Below the pieces are notes generated by a model. The model did not search any database and was not told where the DNA came from. It was given only the letters and a program-made list of their open reading frames with translations. From assembly GCF_002163625.1 (NCBI RefSeq), contig NZ_CP020892.1:2852001-2916000 (forward strand): DNA of 64,000 bases. The letters are read 5' to 3'. Both the position numbers and the translations under genes were made by a program. Shown here piece by piece: positions 19,096 to 26,795 of this stretch. The stretch comes from Pseudomonas sp. M30-35 (lineage in GTDB: Bacteria; Pseudomonadota; Gammaproteobacteria; Pseudomonadales; Pseudomonadaceae). Every line of letters starts with the position of its first letter. The first letter of the stretch is position 1.

Positions 19096-20118
19096 TCACG
19101 ATTGGCGCCTGGTTGATTCTCTGGCGATCAACTCACAGCCGACATCAACCTGGCCAACACTCGCGCTTTCACCCTTGATCATTTGCGTGAGCAGCTCAAC
19201 CGTGGCATTGGCGACCACCTCAGCAGGCACGCTGACGCTGGTCAGCGTGGGGGTTGCGACACGGGCAATCGGCAGGTCACCAAAGCCGCAGATGCCCAGT
19301 TCACCGGGCACATCAATACCTTTACGCTGGCAGCTGAACAACGCGCCAACAGCGGGCATATCGTTGGTAAAAAACGCCCCATCAAACTCAAGTTCACCGG
19401 CTGCATAACGCTCAATCACATCGACACCATCATCGATGTGTGGGATCGCCGAAGTCTTGACTCTTAATGGCTCGATAGCCAGCCCCTGCATAACCGCATG
19501 ACGAAACCCCTGCCAACGCAGGTTCTCGCGAGCGTCATCAAAACCAAAGAATGCGGGATGCTGATAGCCACACTCAACCAGGTGACGACCCGCGGCAGCA
19601 CCCGCTTCCCAATTGGAAAAACCAACCACCTGGCCCACTGGCTGACGCGGATTATCGCCTTCGGGCAGATCCCACAACTCAACCACCGGAATTCGCGCTG
19701 CCGCCAACAATTCATAGGTTTCTGGCGTGTGATAGCCGTAGGCCAAAATCAGCCCATCAAGCTGGCGCCCCAGAAAAGCGCGAAGCATTTTGGTTTCTTC
19801 TTCCGGTGAGAAACGGGTTTCACCGATCAACATATGCAGGCCTGCTTTGCTCAGCCCTTGCTGCAGGATTTCGATGGTGGTCGCCAAAATGGGATTGGTG
19901 ATCGTCGTAATCAGCGCTCCAACCACACCGCTGCGCCGAGTCACCAAAGCACTGGCAGCCAGGTTGGGCACATAACCCAACTCTCGCACGGCCAAGTCAA
20001 TCCGCTCGCGCGTGGCTTTTGAAACCTTGTCGGGCTTACTCAGCGCCCGCGACACAGTCATACCGGAGACACCGGCTAACCGCGCGACATCCTGTACGGT
20101 CGGTTTATTCTTGGTCAC
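19096..20118 (-). CDS. LacI/GntR-type transcriptional repressor
   Basis: A DNA-binding repressor of 340 residues with a GTG start. The LacI helix-turn-helix and hinge are at residues 7-60 (TVQDVARLAGVSGMTVSRAL, then YVPNLAASAL), followed by a periplasmic-binding-protein-like effector domain. It resembles gluconate-type GntR repressors overall. It lies between lutABC and the ThDP decarboxylase gene, each preceded by the palindrome ATGTTATCGATAACAT, so both are its probable targets; GntR of E. coli binds a similar ATGTTA-N4-TAACAT. Its own upstream region shows no copy. The inducer is not evident; lactate, a sugar acid or a keto acid are all possible. Confidence 0.9.
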   Translation of the reverse strand: MTKNKPTVQDVARLAGVSGMTVSRALSKPDKVSKATRERIDLAVRELGYVPNLAASALVTRRSGVVGALITTITNPILATTIEILQQGLSKAGLHMLIGETRFSPEEETKMLRAFLGRQLDGLILAYGYHTPETYELLAAARIPVVELWDLPEGDNPRQPVGQVVGFSNWEAGAAAGRHLVECGYQHPAFFGFDDARENLRWQGFRHAVMQGLAIEPLRVKTSAIPHIDDGVDVIERYAAGELEFDGAFFTNDMPAVGALFSCQRKGIDVPGELGICGFGDLPIARVATPTLTSVSVPAEVVANATVELLTQMIKGESASVGQVDVGCELIARESTRRQS

Positions 20119-20232
20119 GCATACGGCCCCGTGGTATTTGCCTGATCCTGGCGCGGCTATTATCCATGGTGGCTACGCCGTCGACTATTGCAGATTGGCC
20201 GCGAACAACTCGCGGCCAGTTCGCCACGTTTG

Positions 20233-21846
20233 TTAAGCAGTCAGAAATGCAGCGCTTTCCTGAATCTCAATCACAGTTGGACGATCGGCCTGCGACGCGC
20301 TCAGCAGCAGCTCGCGCAACTGGTCAAAGCTCTCGGCGCGCTCGGCGTTGCAACCAAAGCCCTTGGCCAGCGTGAGGAAGTCCGGGGTGTAGATATCGAC
20401 ACCAATGGTTGGGATATTACGGTTCTGCATGTAGCGCTTGATCTCACCGTAACCGCTGTTGTTCCACAGCAATACGATAACCGGCGCATTAGCCTCAACC
20501 GCCGAGGCCAGTTCAGGCAATGTGAACTGGATACCGCCATCACCAATCAGTGACACCACCGGCCGCTGCGGCGCCGCCAGCTTGGCGCCGATTGCAGCCG
20601 GTAAACCGTAGCCCAACGTGCCGTAACCCGTTGATGAATTGAACCAAGTGCGCGGCGCATTGGCTTCAAACAGATGATTGCCGGAATAGACAATCTGCGT
20701 CGAATCGCCAGCAAAAATCATATCTGGCAAGGTTTCCTGCAATACATCCAACACCCGCTTCTGTGCATGCCAGGCATCAGGAATCAAGGCTTCAAGCTGC
20801 TTGCGCACCTTCGCGGCCAGCTGGCAACCGGGGCTATCCGCACTGAAAGCTGAACCCTCACCCAATCCCTCCAGCAATGCCTGAATAGCCAGGCGTGAGT
20901 CACTGAGAATGGCGATATCGGCAGGGTAATTGCGGTTCAACTGCTCGGCATCGATATCGATTCTGATCAACTGACTTTCGATCCGGAAATCGCCATCAAA
21001 CACCGCGTCATAATCGGTTTCACCCAACTCAGTACCGATTGCCAGCACCACATCGGACTGCAGCACCAGCTCACGCACGGGCACCAACGACTGGTTCGAG
21101 CCCAACGCCAATGGATGGCCCTTGGGCAGTACGCCCTTGGCATTGATCGTGTAAGCGGTTGGCGCATCCAGCGCTTCAACTAGACTCACCGCCTCAGCGC
21201 TGGAGCTTGCAGTACCACCACCCAGCAGAACCAACGGCCGCTTAGCGGATTTAAGCATCTGTACTGCACGCGAGATCGCATCCGGGCACGGCGCCGGACG
21301 GCTTGGCACGGCCCCGAGTTTACGCTTGACATGATCGGCCGAGGCGGTAATCACGTTAATCGGAATCTCGATGTGCACTGGCCGTGGACGCGCGCTGTTG
21401 AACACTGCAAAAGCCCGTGAGAGCACTTCGGGTAATTCATCAGGACGCATCAGGGTATGGCTGAACGCAGCCACGCCCGCCACCAAATTGCTTTGTGATG
21501 GCAGCTCATGCAAACGCCCACCGCCCATCGCCAACTGCTCGGTATTGTTCACACTGGAAATCACCAGCATCGGGATCGAGTCAGCATAAGCCTGGCCCAT
21601 CGCCGTGGTGATGTTGGTCATACCGGGGCCGGTGATAATGAAACACACGCCCGGCTTGCCACTGACTCGCGCGTAACCATCAGCCATAAAGCCTGCGCCT
21701 TGCTCGTGTCGAGGCGTAATGTGGTTGATCTTGGTAGACGGCAGGCCGCGATACAGTTCCACGGTATGCACGCCAGGAATACCAAAAACAGTATCCACAC
21801 CGCAGTCTTCCAACATCTCAACCAACAATTCTCCACACGTCAGCAT
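20233..21846 (-). CDS. Thiamine-diphosphate decarboxylase (5-guanidino-2-oxopentanoate decarboxylase-like)
   Basis: A ThDP-dependent enzyme of the acetolactate-synthase fold, about 537 residues. I chose the ATG at 21846 (MLTCGELLVEMLEDCGVD), since TTGGAG precedes it at good spacing. Visible are the N-terminal glutamate region RHEQGAGFMADGYAR, the SGKPGVCFIITGPGMTN loop, and the ThDP-binding GDGGIQF with a downstream NNSGYGE. Such proteins in Pseudomonas are usually named 5-guanidino-2-oxopentanoate decarboxylase by similarity to AruI. The actual substrate could be another 2-keto acid. No arginine-transaminase genes are adjacent. A LacI-type operator lies about 50 bp upstream, shared with lutABC. 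Confidence 0.85.
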   Translation of the reverse strand: MLTCGELLVEMLEDCGVDTVFGIPGVHTVELYRGLPSTKINHITPRHEQGAGFMADGYARVSGKPGVCFIITGPGMTNITTAMGQAYADSIPMLVISSVNNTEQLAMGGGRLHELPSQSNLVAGVAAFSHTLMRPDELPEVLSRAFAVFNSARPRPVHIEIPINVITASADHVKRKLGAVPSRPAPCPDAISRAVQMLKSAKRPLVLLGGGTASSSAEAVSLVEALDAPTAYTINAKGVLPKGHPLALGSNQSLVPVRELVLQSDVVLAIGTELGETDYDAVFDGDFRIESQLIRIDIDAEQLNRNYPADIAILSDSRLAIQALLEGLGEGSAFSADSPGCQLAAKVRKQLEALIPDAWHAQKRVLDVLQETLPDMIFAGDSTQIVYSGNHLFEANAPRTWFNSSTGYGTLGYGLPAAIGAKLAAPQRPVVSLIGDGGIQFTLPELASAVEANAPVIVLLWNNSGYGEIKRYMQNRNIPTIGVDIYTPDFLTLAKGFGCNAERAESFDQLRELLLSASQADRPTVIEIQESAAFLTA

Positions 21847-21896
21847 GGCCAGCACTCCAAGGCAAAAATAACAGTGAGTGCTACTCTATCAGCATA

Positions 21897-21912
21897 ATGT
21901 TATCGATAACAT
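21897..21912 (-). promoter_or_regulatory. LacI-type operator upstream of the ThDP decarboxylase gene
   Basis: A perfect 16-bp palindrome, ATGTTATCGATAACAT, is centred 58 bp before the start codon at 21846. It is identical to the core of the operator before lutA. The remaining sequence to the murB hairpin (21913-22117) shows no gene that I can support. Confidence 0.8.
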
Positions 21913-22117
21913 AGGCAGTTTTATTTCAACTTTTCCCACACGCAGTCACGCATCGAGTGGAACGAACCCGCCGTTAATGTTGTTTGAATTCGCCAAATCC
22001 AAGCGTTCGAGAAGCCGCTCGCGCAAAATAGACAGTTGAGATTGGTTCGATTGAAATTAAACGGGCTGGGCTAGAGATGCCCGCCGCTGGTCTGATACTG
22101 AATAACAGCAAGCTGAA

Positions 22118-22138
22118 GCCAGCGGATTGCCCGCTGGC
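22118..22138 (-). terminator. Probable terminator hairpin after murB
   Basis: An 8-bp perfect stem, GCCAGCGG with CCGCTGGC, has a 5-base loop and lies 22 bp after the murB stop on the minus strand. The following T-run is poor (TTCAGCTTGC), so termination may be weak or Rho-assisted. Confidence 0.5.
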
Positions 22139-22160
22139 AGCTGATGTCTGAGCGCAGGAT

Positions 22161-23180
22161 TTAAACCACGTTAGGCTCTATCTCAAGCTCAATGGCGAAG
22201 CGCTGCTTGATGTCCGCCTGGATACGCTTGGCCAAGCCGAGTATCTGCTGACCGCTGGCATCGCCATAGTTGACCAGGACCAGGGCCTGCAGCTTGTGTA
22301 CGCCTGCGTCGCCCTCACGAAACCCCTTCCAACCCGCCCGCTCGATCAACCAGCCGGCGGCAACTTTGAACTGACCGCAAGCCTGCGGATACGCCACCAG
22401 ATCAGCATGCTGCTTACGCAACTGCTCGATCAATTCAGCCGATACCATTGGATTTTTGAAGAAGCTCCCGGCATTGCCCAGCACAGCTGGGTCTGGCAGC
22501 TTTTCACTGCGAATCGCACAGATCGCGCGGCTGACATCCAACGCCGTTGGGGTATCAATGCCCTGCTCGCTCAAGCGCTGCTTAACCGGGCCGTAATCCA
22601 GATTCAAATGCGCAACACGGCTCAAGGCAAAACGTACGCGCAAAATAATCCAGCGCCCGGCTTGGCGCTTGAAAATACTGTCACGGTAACCAAACTGGCA
22701 GTCTTGCAGGCTAAATTCACGTACGTCGCCAGTTTGTCGATCAAGCGCAGTGAGACCGGCGAATACGTCTTTGATCTCAACGCCGTAAGCACCGATATTC
22801 TGCATCGGCGCGGCGCCAACTGTGCCGGGGATCAGGCTGAGGTTTTCCAACCCGGCCAAGCCCTCGGCAAGCGTCCATTGCACAAACGGATGCCAAGGCT
22901 CGCCTGCTTCTGCCTCGACCACAACGTGTCCGGCGTCATCACTTAAAATACCGATACCGCAACCACTCATACGCAACACCAGTGCTTGCACATCAGCAGT
23001 CAGCACCAGATTACTGCCGCCTCCGAGCAACATCAGCGGCAATTGTTGCGACTCGGCGTAGGCGATCGCAGCCCGTACGTCATCATCCGTGCGCGCTTGG
23101 GCAAACTGCGCAGCGGCCACATCGATGCCTAAGCTGTTATAGGGTTTGAGCGAAACACTACGCTCGACTTGCAGACTCAT
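22161..23180 (-). CDS. murB: UDP-N-acetylenolpyruvoylglucosamine reductase MurB
   Basis: The flavoenzyme that reduces UDP-GlcNAc-enolpyruvate to UDP-MurNAc in peptidoglycan synthesis, in the cytoplasm. The 339-residue protein begins with the family's SLKPYNSLGIDV region, has the FAD-binding LMLLGGGSNLVL at about residues 50-61 and IPGTVGAAPMQNIGAYG near 118-134, and the proton-donor serine in GNAGSFFKNP near 239-248. It is the E. coli-type (type I) length. Its start overlaps the phosphatase gene by 4 bp (ATGA). It is the last gene of the leftward comEC-to-murB envelope operon. Confidence 0.96.
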   Translation of the reverse strand: MSLQVERSVSLKPYNSLGIDVAAAQFAQARTDDDVRAAIAYAESQQLPLMLLGGGSNLVLTADVQALVLRMSGCGIGILSDDAGHVVVEAEAGEPWHPFVQWTLAEGLAGLENLSLIPGTVGAAPMQNIGAYGVEIKDVFAGLTALDRQTGDVREFSLQDCQFGYRDSIFKRQAGRWIILRVRFALSRVAHLNLDYGPVKQRLSEQGIDTPTALDVSRAICAIRSEKLPDPAVLGNAGSFFKNPMVSAELIEQLRKQHADLVAYPQACGQFKVAAGWLIERAGWKGFREGDAGVHKLQALVLVNYGDASGQQILGLAKRIQADIKQRFAIELEIEPNVV

Positions 23181-23644
23181 AGCCGTCCTTTTACTTCGAT
23201 GAGCAAGGCATCACTAGCTCGCTCGATCAGGTCGAGTACATGCTCGAAGCCTTGTTCGCCGCCGTAATACGGGTCTGGCACTTCATCAACTTCCAACTGA
23301 AAACGACGCAGAAACAAATCCAGCTCTGCGGCAGCATTACTCGGACGCAGCCGCTTGAGATTGCTCAGGTTGCTGTGGTCCATGGCCAGCACCAGATCGA
23401 AACGCTGGAAATCATCCACCTCAACCTGACGCCCGCGCAAAGCAGACAAATCATAGCCACGCAGTTGCGCGGCGCATCGGGTACGCGTATCCGCCGGTTT
23501 GCCGACATGCCAGTCGCCGGTGCCAGCAGAATCAACCTGCACTTGCTCAGCGAGCCCGGCTTGCTCAAGTTTGTGGCGAAACACCGCTTCAGCCGTTGGC
23601 GAGCGACAAATATTGCCTAGGCAGACGAATAGGATGCGCATCAC
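23177..23644 (-). CDS. Low-molecular-weight protein tyrosine phosphatase
   Basis: A small soluble phosphatase of 155 residues. The active-site loop is [13 protein letters not shown] with the nucleophile Cys8 and Arg14 (CX5R). The general acid is in the [11 protein letters not shown] motif near residues 123-133. In E. coli and other bacteria such enzymes dephosphorylate tyrosine kinases of capsule synthesis, but here no kinase gene is adjacent. The gene sits between kdsB and murB with ATGA overlaps on both sides, an arrangement conserved in Pseudomonas. It may start at the second methionine; this hardly changes the protein. Confidence 0.93.
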   Translation of the reverse strand: MMRILFVCLGNICRSPTAEAVFRHKLEQAGLAEQVQVDSAGTGDWHVGKPADTRTRCAAQLRGYDLSALRGRQVEVDDFQRFDLVLAMDHSNLSNLKRLRPSNAAAELDLFLRRFQLEVDEVPDPYYGGEQGFEHVLDLIERASDALLIEVKGRL

Positions 23645-24405
23645 TGGCTCAGTAACTGACGCACGCGGTCGAGATCTTCTTGAGTATCAACCCCTGCAGG
23701 CGGTGCCTCAAGTGCATCAGCAACATGTATACGCACGCCGTACCAGAGCGCACGAAGCTGCTCCAGGCACTCAGTATTTTCCAGCCAGCACGGCCCCCAC
23801 GCGACAAAATCGTGGAGGAACTGGGTGCGGTACGCGTAAATACCAATGTGGCGGCGATAAGGCACATCAGCGGGCAGTTGTTCGCGGCTCGCAGCGAATT
23901 CATCCCGCGCCCATGGCAGCGGCGCGCGACTGAAGGTCAGTGCCAGGCCGGTCACATCGGTTGCGACCTTGACCACATTGGGGTTAAACAGCGCCGCAAC
24001 GTCGTCAATCGGCTCGGCAAGTGTGGCGATAGCTGCTTGCGGATTAGCCGCCAGATTAGCCGCCACTTGATTGATGATCGACGGTGGGATCATGGGTTCA
24101 TCGCCCTGCACGTTGACCACGATAGCATCGGGTTCGAGGCCCAGCGCGGTAGCGACTTCAGCCAGGCGATCAGTCCCGGAGTTGTGATCCACTCGGGTCA
24201 GCACCACTTCGGCGCCAAATGCCTTGCAAGCCTCGACAATGCGCGCGTCATCGGTGGCGACAACCACTCGCTGAGCGTTGCTTTTGCACGCTTGTTCCCA
24301 GACATGCTGAACCATCGGCTTACCGCCAATATCCTGCAATGGCTTCCCCGGCAGGCGGGTCGAGGCGTAACGAGCAGGAATAACAACGCTAAATGCTTGG
24401 CTCAT
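23641..24405 (-). CDS. kdsB: 3-deoxy-manno-octulosonate cytidylyltransferase KdsB
   Basis: Activates Kdo with CTP to CMP-Kdo, the donor for the inner core of lipopolysaccharide. The 254-residue protein has the nucleotidyltransferase start [17 protein letters not shown] (residues 7-23), VVATDDARI near 49-57, and [11 protein letters not shown] near 97-107, all standard. The C-terminus with [15 protein letters not shown] is complete. It begins directly after the stop of the Trm112-like gene upstream and overlaps the phosphatase downstream by 4 bp. With lpxK in the same operon it ties LPS synthesis together. Confidence 0.96.
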   Translation of the reverse strand: MSQAFSVVIPARYASTRLPGKPLQDIGGKPMVQHVWEQACKSNAQRVVVATDDARIVEACKAFGAEVVLTRVDHNSGTDRLAEVATALGLEPDAIVVNVQGDEPMIPPSIINQVAANLAANPQAAIATLAEPIDDVAALFNPNVVKVATDVTGLALTFSRAPLPWARDEFAASREQLPADVPYRRHIGIYAYRTQFLHDFVAWGPCWLENTECLEQLRALWYGVRIHVADALEAPPAGVDTQEDLDRVRQLLSQ

Positions 24406-24591
24406 TTACTTGTCCAGACGCTCATCGACGTTAAGGGTGCGCGCTTCACTTTCGAGCATTACCGGGATTCCATCACGCACCGGAAAAGCCAAGGCGTCAG
24501 CCTTGCATACCAGTTCAGTTTTATCGCTCATCAGCTTCAGCGGGCCTTTGCACAACGGGCAGGCCAAGATATCGAGTAATTTCGGGTCCAT
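24406..24591 (-). CDS. Trm112/YcaR-family small zinc-ribbon-like protein
   Basis: A 61-residue cytoplasmic protein beginning [20 protein letters not shown], with the CPLCKGPL motif. Only the first cysteine pair of a zinc ribbon is complete; a later cysteine (LVCKADAL) remains, as in E. coli YcaR. Members of this family are proposed to act as small partner or chaperone proteins; the role in Pseudomonas is not known. It lies between lpxK (59 bp upstream) and kdsB (0 bp), the order found in E. coli and other gammaproteobacteria. Confidence 0.92.
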   Translation of the reverse strand: MDPKLLDILACPLCKGPLKLMSDKTELVCKADALAFPVRDGIPVMLESEARTLNVDERLDK

Positions 24592-24650
24592 GGGTGATCC
24601 TTGAGGTGAAAAGGTGGATGCGAGGCCACGCAGAGATCGCCAGTATAAAG

Positions 24651-25655
24651 CTAGCGAGCTGGCAATAAAGCCTTCAATTGTGCATCAAACCAGTCAACGA
24701 ATGCCTGTGAGGGCTGCGCATCGACTGCCAGATACCACCAATCATCAGCGGCAAAATTACGGCACTTCACTGCATCTTTTTCGGTCATGACCAGCGGCAA
24801 GTCTGGGCTGAAGTTCAGCAACTCGCGACTGTAGGGTGCGTGATCGGCAAAAGCATGCGGTTTTACCTGCCAGTGTAGCGCCTCAAGCGTGCTGAAGAAA
24901 CGCTGCGGATTGCCGATGCCAGCGACCGCATGCACTGCCTGACCAACAGGAAAATGATTGAGCGGGCGCGATTCGCCGCTGCGTAAGTTGATCAGTTGGG
25001 TCGGCTGCAAGGTAAATGCGTAAGCGTTTTCCGGGTCACTTGCGGCGCCGTTATATAGCAGTGCATCAACGCTTTGCAGGCGCTCCATTGGCTCGCGCAA
25101 CGGCCCAGCAGGCAAGCAGCGCTGATTACCGAAGCCTCGCGCGGCATCCACCAGTACCAACTCCAAATCACGCGCCAGCCGATAATGCTGCAAGCCGTCA
25201 TCACTGAGAATCAGGTCTAGCGGCTCAGCCTCAAGCAAGGCTTGCACCGCGCGACTGCGATCCGGGTCAATCACCAAGGGCACACCACTGCGCTGGACGA
25301 TCAACAGCGGCTCATCCCCTGCAACCTGCGCACTCTGCTCAGCTTCAACCCGCCACGGCAGCGACGGCGGCGTGGCACCGTAACCACGGCTGACCACACC
25401 CACCTTGAGACCGCGCTGTTGGCACTGCTCGATCAGCCACAGAATCATCGGCGTTTTACCAGTGCCACCCACCGTGATGTTGCCCACCACAATGACGGGC
25501 ACCGGGGCACGATAGATCTCACCCTCGCCCGCGACAAATCGCTGTCGCTTGCGCTGCACCACCTGACGGTACAAGGCTTCCAGCGGCGTCAGCAGAGCCA
25601 ACGCCGGATGGCCGTTATACCAAGCGTTGATCAGACGATCAGACAGTGCCATCAA
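24651..25655 (-). CDS. lpxK: Tetraacyldisaccharide 4'-kinase LpxK
   Basis: Phosphorylates the 4' position of the lipid A disaccharide at the inner membrane using ATP. The 334-residue protein has an N-terminal membrane-associated helix ([18 protein letters not shown]) and the P-loop [12 protein letters not shown] at residues 58-69. The catalytic-site region [23 protein letters not shown] is near 150 (split here as DDGLQHY and RDLELVLVD). It may begin at the second ATG (MALSDRL). It is 10 bp after exbD and belongs to the exbB-exbD-lpxK-ycaR-kdsB run. Full length. Confidence 0.95.
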   Translation of the reverse strand: MMALSDRLINAWYNGHPALALLTPLEALYRQVVQRKRQRFVAGEGEIYRAPVPVIVVGNITVGGTGKTPMILWLIEQCQQRGLKVGVVSRGYGATPPSLPWRVEAEQSAQVAGDEPLLIVQRSGVPLVIDPDRSRAVQALLEAEPLDLILSDDGLQHYRLARDLELVLVDAARGFGNQRCLPAGPLREPMERLQSVDALLYNGAASDPENAYAFTLQPTQLINLRSGESRPLNHFPVGQAVHAVAGIGNPQRFFSTLEALHWQVKPHAFADHAPYSRELLNFSPDLPLVMTEKDAVKCRNFAADDWWYLAVDAQPSQAFVDWFDAQLKALLPAR

Positions 25656-25665
25656 GCAATCTCCA

Positions 25666-26094
25666 TCAAGGCGCTGGCTGCGCCTCGACCGTGGTCATGC
25701 GCAAGTGAGCAAAACCCAACTTACCCGCTGCATCCATTGCTGTGATAACAGACTGATGCGACGTTTTCCCGTCGGCGCTGATGATCAGCGGCTGGCTGAA
25801 ATCACCAGCTGCTTCCTTTTGCAGCGCCGCGATCAAACTTTGCAAGTCGCTCTTCAACAACGCTTTACCGTTGATTGAAAAGCTGCCGTCTGCGGCAATC
25901 AAAATTTCCAGCGGTTGAGTATCGGCGTTTTCTAGCTGAGCGCCTGTCACCGCTTCAGGCAAATCGACCTTCATCTGGGTTTCACGGGTGAAGGTGGTGG
26001 TCACTACGAAGAACAACAGCAAGATAAACACCACATCAATCAGCGGTGCTAGATTGATGTCGACGTTCTCCCGCGCTTTACGCCGGAACTTCAC
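25666..26094 (-). CDS. ExbD/TolR-family proton channel subunit
   Basis: An inner-membrane protein of 142 residues with one membrane segment at about 14-36, [15 protein letters not shown]. Its Asp20 corresponds to the proton-carrying aspartate of ExbD and TolR. The rest is a periplasmic domain. With its ExbB partner (ATGA overlap upstream) it forms a proton-driven stator that powers a TonB-like or other envelope process. No tonB is adjacent; in Pseudomonas this pair sits with lpxK and comEC and is distinct from tonB-exbBD and tol loci. Hence its energised partner is not known from context. Confidence 0.93.
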   Translation of the reverse strand: MKFRRKARENVDINLAPLIDVVFILLLFFVVTTTFTRETQMKVDLPEAVTGAQLENADTQPLEILIAADGSFSINGKALLKSDLQSLIAALQKEAAGDFSQPLIISADGKTSHQSVITAMDAAGKLGFAHLRMTTVEAQPAP

Positions 26095-26723
26095 GCCTTA
26101 TCTCCACCCAGATCAACTTCGCGGTCGCCCTGCACCACCTCAACCAGTTTGATTGCTTCCTGCTCCATGCCAACCACCAACTCGTCAACCCGACGCTGCA
26201 GGTAACGATGGAAGAACAGCGCAGGAATTGCCACGATCAAACCCGCAGCAGTGGTAATCAGAGCCTTGGCAATACCGCCAGCCAGCACCGGGGCATTAGC
26301 CATTCCAGCGCCCATGAACGAACTGAAAATCTCGATCATGCCGAGCACTGTACCGAGCAAACCGAGCAGCGGTGCGATCCCGGCGATGGTGCCAAGTGCG
26401 TTGAGATAACGCTCCATGTCGTGCACGACACGAGCTGCCGCCTCTTCAATGCACTCTTTCATGATCTCGCGACCATGCTTGGAGTTAGCCAAACCCGCAG
26501 CCAAAATCTCACCGAGTGGCGAATCAGCCCGCAGCTCTTTGAGTTTTTGATTGTTAAGTTTTTTGTCTTTGATCCATTGCCAGACCTTACTCAACAGGTT
26601 TGGCGGGGTGACGCGGCTAGGTCGCAACGTCCATAAGCGCTCAGCAACAATTGCTGCCGCAACGATAGAACACAAGATAATCGGCAGCATGATCCAGCCG
26701 CCAGCTTTAACCAATTCCAACAC
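26091..26723 (-). CDS. MotA/TolQ/ExbB-family proton channel protein
   Basis: An inner-membrane protein of about 210 residues with three membrane segments. The first follows the start, and the later pair holds the conserved GTIAGIAPLLGLLGTVLGMI region and ALITTAAGLIVAIPALFFH. I chose the GTG at 26723 (reading MLELVKAGGWIMLPI), because TTGAGGGGA lies 8-10 bp before it and the protein then starts like other Pseudomonas members. An ATG at 26756 would add 11 residues. It overlaps exbD by 4 bp. The gene begins about 70 bp after comEC. The complex it forms with the ExbD-like subunit transmits the proton gradient to an unidentified partner. Confidence 0.9.
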   Translation of the reverse strand: MLELVKAGGWIMLPIILCSIVAAAIVAERLWTLRPSRVTPPNLLSKVWQWIKDKKLNNQKLKELRADSPLGEILAAGLANSKHGREIMKECIEEAAARVVHDMERYLNALGTIAGIAPLLGLLGTVLGMIEIFSSFMGAGMANAPVLAGGIAKALITTAAGLIVAIPALFFHRYLQRRVDELVVGMEQEAIKLVEVVQGDREVDLGGDKA

Positions 26724-26795
26724 GGTGGAGTATCCCCTCAACAGAATTGGCGTCACTCTAGCATAGGGCTGTGGCCTCGCCGACCGTCACTGTTC

